Shown here: one piece after another, positions 60,169 through 64,000 of the stretch
Layout: the number at the start of each line of letters is the position of its first letter
How positions within the stretch are numbered: the stretch's first letter is position 1
Origin: Hyphomonadaceae bacterium
Lineage (GTDB): Bacteria; Pseudomonadota; Alphaproteobacteria; Caulobacterales; Hyphomonadaceae
Assembly (NCBI GenBank): GCA_024742355.1
Contig: JANSYM010000010.1
Span: 62,001 to 126,000, forward strand
Direction: 5' to 3'
DNA: 64,000 bases
Program-made: the position numbers and the translations under genes
Notes under the pieces: model-generated
The model's input: only the letters and a program-made list of their open reading frames with translations
The model's database searches: none
Told to the model about the DNA's origin: nothing

Positions 60169-61563
60169 CTAGCTCACATCATCCTGCTCGATCGCGCAGA
60201 CACCGCTGCGATAATTGCCGACGGTGCGGATGACGTCCTCGCCCTCGGGCTCGACGCGTTGGCCGGTGATCAGGCTGATCAGGACGCGTTCGACCAGTTG
60301 ATCGAGACGGGTGACGACATAGCAATCCACGGTTGGTTCGGCATGCGGCAGGCCAATGCCGCTATCATCGGTCAGGAACAGGTAACGCGCATTCGTCAGT
60401 TGCGAGAGGCCGCGCATCATGAATTCCGCCGTGTCATCAATGCCGCTGGCGGCGAGGGAGACGACGTGGATGCCGCGCGAGCGTGAGATCAGACCGCTAT
60501 CCCAGGTCGCCTGGATGTGTTCGTCATGCGGCGGGGCGTCGGCGACCAGGAGGTTGATCTTCACCGCATCCTTGCGCCAGTCGAAATCAAGTCCTTGCGA
60601 GAGGGCATCATGCATGGCCTCAGGCATGTCGCCGCCGCCGTCCGCGGATTGCTTGCCAAGGGCGGTCTTGAAGGCCTCAAGATCGTCAGTAAAGGCGAAA
60701 TCGCGGACGACATATTGATCGCCGCGGTCGCGATAGACGATGAAACCGGCGCGAATATCCATGTCGGGCTGGGCCGACCGTACGCGATCGAGAATGGCGA
60801 CCAGCTCGGCCTGAAGGTAGCGCATCTCGTCATTCATCGATCCGGTCGCATCCAGGGTCAGCAGCAGGTCGAGCTTTTGCGGCATGTCGCGATCAAGGCT
60901 CAGGTCAAAGGTCAGTGTACCGCCCTCGTCGATCATCTCTGCGGTCAGCGTCTGTTGCACGCGTCGGCTGCCTTTCACGGTGGCGCGGACGGTCATGCCC
61001 GGCTTCAAATCATCATAGGCGGGGAACAGGTAAGCCTTGCCATCGACGCCGGTGCGCAGCGGGAAGGCGCGCCTGCCATTCGCTCGGAGCACCAACAGGT
61101 CGGTCAGAGGTACGGCTTTTCCGAGCCGGTCGACGACTTCGATCTCGATACGATTATTCGCGTCGATATAAGGTAGATCCTTTTTGCCCAGCCGACCTTG
61201 AAGGGCCTGGTCGAGATAGGATTTGTATAGATCAGGATTGAGCACATCGTCATAGTCGCCTGCGGTCAACAAACCTGACTGGATCGGCGTCTCCTCATCT
61301 TTTTCGCGCAGTGGCTCACTGACCGCCCGCTCCATCGGGCTCATATCAGCGAGAGCCATGGGTTCCGGTGCGCTGAGCTCTGCCAGCGGTGGGGGCGGCG
61401 GTGGAGGCATCGATTCTTCGGCGCGTGTGCCTGTGACCGTCACCGTGTCCATCGCCCGGCCATCATCGGCGCCCGATCCCGGGCCGTCTTTCGCCGTGGT
61501 TTCACATGCAGTGATCAGAAACAAACCCGCCACGAGTATGGAAATAGATGAGTGAATGCGCAT
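60169..61563 (-). CDS. VWA-domain lipoprotein
   Basis: 464 residues. The signal ends in the lipobox LITAC. A low-complexity linker (TVTGTRAEE, then a run of prolines) precedes a beta-rich region (about residues 105-235, IEIEVVDRLGKAVPL) and a von Willebrand factor A domain (about residues 240-440). The metal site is DATGSMNDE with supporting residues near GGGDMPEAM. Two Cys near the C-terminus could form a disulfide. It probably mediates protein contacts at the envelope. ATG 61563 follows GGAGG. Function unknown. Confidence 0.85.
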   Translation of the reverse strand: MRIHSSISILVAGLFLITACETTAKDGPGSGADDGRAMDTVTVTGTRAEESMPPPPPPPLAELSAPEPMALADMSPMERAVSEPLREKDEETPIQSGLLTAGDYDDVLNPDLYKSYLDQALQGRLGKKDLPYIDANNRIEIEVVDRLGKAVPLTDLLVLRANGRRAFPLRTGVDGKAYLFPAYDDLKPGMTVRATVKGSRRVQQTLTAEMIDEGGTLTFDLSLDRDMPQKLDLLLTLDATGSMNDEMRYLQAELVAILDRVRSAQPDMDIRAGFIVYRDRGDQYVVRDFAFTDDLEAFKTALGKQSADGGGDMPEAMHDALSQGLDFDWRKDAVKINLLVADAPPHDEHIQATWDSGLISRSRGIHVVSLAASGIDDTAEFMMRGLSQLTNARYLFLTDDSGIGLPHAEPTVDCYVVTRLDQLVERVLISLITGQRVEPEGEDVIRTVGNYRSGVCAIEQDDVS

Positions 61564-61706
61564 GAGATCCTCCGTCCTTCCGGCAGATAATTCGCGCATT
61601 GCGGCGCCAACATGACCGGATTGTTACTTTGTCGGGTCGTCCCGCCCGCGCCATTTGGGTTCGACGGTCATGAGAACCAAGATTCTGCTCGCTCACAAAG
61701 CGGATC

Positions 61707-61742
61707 ATGGCCCGCAGCCTCAGAGAGAGACCTGCGGGCCAT
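61707..61742. repeat. Long inverted repeat downstream of the OsmC gene
   Basis: ATGGCCCGCAG (61707-61717) pairs perfectly with CTGCGGGCCAT (61732-61742) across a 14-base loop. It lies 6 bases beyond the OsmC stop and may end that transcript, although only TTT follows on that strand. Confidence 0.45.
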
Positions 61743-61748
61743 GGCGGC

Positions 61749-62303
61749 TTAGATACGAGTGATTTCGATTGCAGGGGGCGTTCGCAGGGTTTGCAGGACG
61801 ACGCAGCTCTGCTCGGCTGCGGCCACGATCGCATCTAGATACCCTTCCGGCACATCATGGACCGGAACCAGATCGACGCTGACTTTGACATTCTGGAACG
61901 GCACGGGAACCGTTGGGTCCATCCGCAAGGTGCCGCGCAGGTCGACTTCGGCTTCGACATGAACCTCCAGGGATTTGATCTGCAATCCGAACATGTTCGC
62001 GATCACCCGGATGGTGCTGTCGAGACAGCTGGCAATGGCGGCGCTGAACAGCTCGCCGGGAACAGGAAGATCGCTTTGTCCGCCAACCCCCTGGTGGAGG
62101 GAAATGGGCAGGCGAGTGCGATCGGGATCACCGAACTCGACTTCGGTATAGAGCGGTTGACCTGGCTCGAACCGATCACATCGCGTCGCCGCGTGATCGG
62201 AAATCTGAGCTTCCGGTGGGTTTTGCAAATAGCATTCGCGCAGCGGCGCCTGGCGGGCTTTCATGTCGACCGTTTCGGAGTGTGGTTTGAGTGTATCCAG
62301 CAT
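61749..62303 (-). CDS. OsmC family protein
   Basis: 184 residues. OsmC/Ohr-type proteins reduce organic hydroperoxides with two Cys; here the candidates are in ASCLDSTIRVIANM and EQSCVVLQTL, the expected places. An OsmC-like but not Ohr-specific protein is the safest call. AGGAG precedes ATG 62303; a longer in-frame form is not supported. Divergent from the HxlR gene, with a palindromic site between. Confidence 0.85.
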   Translation of the reverse strand: MLDTLKPHSETVDMKARQAPLRECYLQNPPEAQISDHAATRCDRFEPGQPLYTEVEFGDPDRTRLPISLHQGVGGQSDLPVPGELFSAAIASCLDSTIRVIANMFGLQIKSLEVHVEAEVDLRGTLRMDPTVPVPFQNVKVSVDLVPVHDVPEGYLDAIVAAAEQSCVVLQTLRTPPAIEITRI

Positions 62304-62406
62304 GATTGTCTCCTTGTTTTGCTCGATGCCCAAACCTATTCCGGAGCGTTCCATTCCTGATACTTTTCCGCGAGTAGCAACGCGTAGGCGATTGCGATAG
62401 TATTCC

Positions 62407-62422
62407 ACTACGCAATCTGTAG
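62407..62422. promoter_or_regulatory. Putative HxlR operator between osmC and the HxlR gene (degenerate copy)
   Basis: ACTACGCAATCTGTAG. The left half ACTACGCA is identical to the left half of the perfect palindrome at 63216-63232. It lies 18 bases upstream of the HxlR ATG, where binding could repress the regulator and affect the divergent OsmC gene. Confidence 0.6.
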
Positions 62423-62439
62423 CTGGTGAGGGAAGAGGG

Positions 62440-63186
62440 ATGTCTGAGCTGGAACTGGCGGTCGAGGACGAACCGCGAAAACCCAATCAGAGCGGCAGTC
62501 TTTGCCCGGCCGTGAAGGCGGCAGACATGATTGGCGACAAGTGGACCTTGTTGTTGATGCGCGAACTGTTCATGGGCGCCAATCGCTATAATGCGTTCCA
62601 GCGCGCGCTGCCGCGCATCTCACCGACTGTCCTAAGCAAGCGGCTCAAGCAGATGGAAGAGGATGGCCTGGTCATCAAGAAATCCATCGCTGGCGAGAAG
62701 GCGACCGAATACCGCCTGACCCGGTGCGGCCGGGAACTGGCGCCCTTGATCAATTACATGTCGAAATGGGGCTTGCGCTGGGCGCGCCGGCGTATGAATG
62801 AAGAAGATCTCGATGTCGGCACTTTCATGTGGGACTTTCATAGGACGCTGAACACAGCGGAATTGCCGGATGGCGAAACGGTCTTCAGTGTGTCCTTCCA
62901 GGGCCTTGATGCGCACAGCAAGTGGTGGTTGGTCGCCAATGGCGATGTCGTCGATCTGTGCACCGACGACCCGGGCAAGGAAGTGGACCTCTACATCTCA
63001 GCGCCGCTCGCCGCGCTCGCAGAAGTCTGGATGGGGGATTATGAGGTCTCGACCGCGATCAAGGATGAGGAAATTCATCTGACCGGTGCCGCTTACCTGA
63101 TGCGCACCGCGACCCAGTGGTTTCCGAAATCGCGCTATGCCGATGTGCGTCCAAAGCGATTTGTCGGCGAGGATGCGTCCGCTTAA
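62440..63186 (+). CDS. HxlR family transcriptional regulator with C-terminal extension
   Basis: 248 residues. The HxlR winged helix (about residues 18-115) reads CPAVKAADMIGDKWTLLLMRELFMGANRYNAFQRAL and ISPTVLSKRLKQMEEDGLV. Cys22 at the start of the domain is typical of redox- or ligand-sensing members. The C-terminal 130 residues look like an SCP2-like fold, as in some HxlR proteins. It lies between the OsmC and tautomerase genes, whose promoters share its likely operator. Confidence 0.9.
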   Translation: MSELELAVEDEPRKPNQSGSLCPAVKAADMIGDKWTLLLMRELFMGANRYNAFQRALPRISPTVLSKRLKQMEEDGLVIKKSIAGEKATEYRLTRCGRELAPLINYMSKWGLRWARRRMNEEDLDVGTFMWDFHRTLNTAELPDGETVFSVSFQGLDAHSKWWLVANGDVVDLCTDDPGKEVDLYISAPLAALAEVWMGDYEVSTAIKDEEIHLTGAAYLMRTATQWFPKSRYADVRPKRFVGEDASA

Positions 63187-63215
63187 ACCCGTGATTCACA
63201 ACCGAAAATTGGCTT

Positions 63216-63232
63216 ACTACGCATTGCGTAGT
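63216..63232. promoter_or_regulatory. Perfect palindrome upstream of the tautomerase gene (putative HxlR operator)
   Basis: ACTACGCA-T-TGCGTAGT, an 8-1-8 perfect palindrome in the gap between the HxlR and tautomerase genes. A degenerate copy precedes the HxlR gene. HxlR dimers bind short palindromes, so this is the likely operator. Confidence 0.65.
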
Positions 63233-63350
63233 GGATGACTTTGAAACGTGTAGCGACTTGCTATCGACGCGTGAGTGACATCCTTTTTCGATCTCAGCCA
63301 TTGTTTCCTCGTCGCCGGATGGTCCGGCCGCAAACAAGGAGACTAGAAAA

Positions 63351-63572
63351 ATGCCACTCGTAACAATTGACCTCATCAAGGACGTATTCACCCCGGATCA
63401 GAAGGCCGAAATGATCGGCAAAGTGACCGATGCCATGGTCGAGCTTGAAGGTGAAGCCCTGCGCGGCGTCACCTGGGTTCGTATCGTCGAAATCGAAGAA
63501 GGTGACTGGGGTATTGGCGGCCAATTGCTGACCGCTAGCGCGGTGCATGACATGGCCAGTGCCGCGGCCTGA
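63351..63572 (+). CDS. Tautomerase (4-oxalocrotonate tautomerase-like)
   Basis: 73 residues. After removal of Met1 the N-terminal Pro would be the catalytic base ([13 protein letters not shown]), as in 4-OT enzymes. The helix [18 protein letters not shown] follows. The usual second-subunit residues cannot be placed with confidence. AGGAG precedes the ATG. Co-regulation with OsmC suggests a quinone, aldehyde or electrophile response. Confidence 0.88.
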   Translation: MPLVTIDLIKDVFTPDQKAEMIGKVTDAMVELEGEALRGVTWVRIVEIEEGDWGIGGQLLTASAVHDMASAAA

Positions 63573-63594
63573 CCCCCTCTGTTAATCGACAGGC

Positions 63595-63625
63595 AAAACG
63601 CCCGGCCAATCAAGCCGGGCGTTTT
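63595..63625 (+). terminator. Terminator after the tautomerase gene
   Basis: A perfect 12-bp stem (AAAACGCCCGGC / GCCGGGCGTTTT) with loop CAATCAA and a T-run. It can act in both directions and so also serves the convergent S41 peptidase gene. Confidence 0.92.
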
Positions 63626-63661
63626 TGTTTGATCTCATCGCGAGCGACTCCGTCGCCGACC

Positions 63662-64000
63662 CTATTCGACATCCTCGCCGGTGGTGCCGAGTTGCGGCAG
63701 CGGTTTTGGCGTCAGCTCCTGGAGCGGCTCAGCATCGATCTTCTCGCTCAGATAAGACAGAGCTCGCGCAAGCTGGGCGTCTTCGCCTGAATAGGTTGCC
63801 TTTGGCGGGTTCACCACTTCAATGTCCGGCGACACGCCGCGGCCTTCGATCAACCATCGGCCATCGGCGCCATATTGCGCGAATTCCGCCACGCGCGCCT
63901 GTCCGCGATCACTCAGAGGGTTGCGGTCTGACAGCCAGATTCCGGCGCCGGCGGTCCGCGTGCCGATGGTCGGCCCGAGATCGAGGGCCTTGACCCCGGC
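63662..64000 (-). CDS. C-terminal part of an S41 (tricorn-type) peptidase, cut by the window end
   Basis: 113 codons are visible; the gene begins beyond base 64000. The sequence reads GPTIGTRTAGAGIWLSDRNP, then YGADGRWLIEGRGVSPDIEV and GEDAQLARALSYL. This is the end of the C-terminal core of tricorn-like serine proteases of family S41, which usually have a beta-propeller and PDZ domain upstream. The catalytic Ser is not in this fragment. The last residues are Pro- and Gly-rich. Confidence 0.85.
   Translation of the reverse strand, partial: AGVKALDLGPTIGTRTAGAGIWLSDRNPLSDRGQARVAEFAQYGADGRWLIEGRGVSPDIEVVNPPKATYSGEDAQLARALSYLSEKIDAEPLQELTPKPLPQLGTTGEDVE

Overview
The window looks like a chromosome segment of a free-living, GC-rich alphaproteobacterium, most likely Caulobacterales and close to the Hyphomonadaceae. 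The pointers are family-level: an RNase E ending in a GWW tail, a bactofilin overlapping an M23 endopeptidase gene, an UrcA protein, a class I PHA synthase, glutathione-dependent formaldehyde oxidation, and a SUF-type Fe-S locus ending in sufT-sufA. No phage, transposon, integrase, CRISPR array or rRNA operon was seen. Almost everything is core genome, and convergent genes are packed so tightly that five pairs overlap by exactly 4 bases at their stop codons.

Layout. 1-3.7 kb: GNAT acetyltransferase, secreted lysozyme-like protein, phaC, small lipoprotein. 3.7-10.2 kb: alaC-like aminotransferase, hom, glpX, an AraC regulator and recJ. 10.2-15.1 kb: DUF2785 lipoprotein, an ornithine-decarboxylase-type enzyme with an unlisted 47-residue reading frame upstream, and an S9 peptidase of lower GC. 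15.4-25.4 kb: RNase E, divergent from a cell-wall and translation block (amiC, PBP1A, prfB with its programmed +1 frameshift), then the bactofilin/M23 pair. 25.5-33.5 kb: bcp, a YhdP/AsmA-like giant, tyrS, a DOMON-like/NamZ-like pair and an alpha/beta hydrolase.

33.6-45 kb is the SUF region: a NifS-type desulfurase, then a formaldehyde module (frmA, methyltransferase, VOC protein, fghA), then sufB-sufC-sufD-sufS-sufT-sufA. A 49-residue membrane protein is hidden on the opposite strand between sufB and sufC. 45-51 kb: secreted protein, NnrU, panB, and a TPR protein-bamB-der block in the order known from E. coli. 51-58 kb (minus strand): ppk2, DUF3604 protein, SDR, purF, cvpA, radA. 58-64 kb: UrcA, a sphingosine-phosphate-lyase-like enzyme, tRNA-Phe, a VWA lipoprotein, an OsmC/HxlR/tautomerase group and the end of a tricorn-type S41 peptidase.

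The most interesting observation is regulatory. A 17-bp inverted repeat, TTATTGA-N3-TCAATAA, sits 19-21 bases upstream of three unlinked small envelope genes: a PspB-like membrane protein, the hidden 49-residue membrane protein and a 165-residue secreted protein. Two tandem copies of a related form lie upstream of the UrcA gene. This suggests an uncharacterised envelope regulon. A second, local regulatory unit is an HxlR regulator with a perfect 17-bp palindrome before the tautomerase gene and a degenerate copy between osmC and hxlR.
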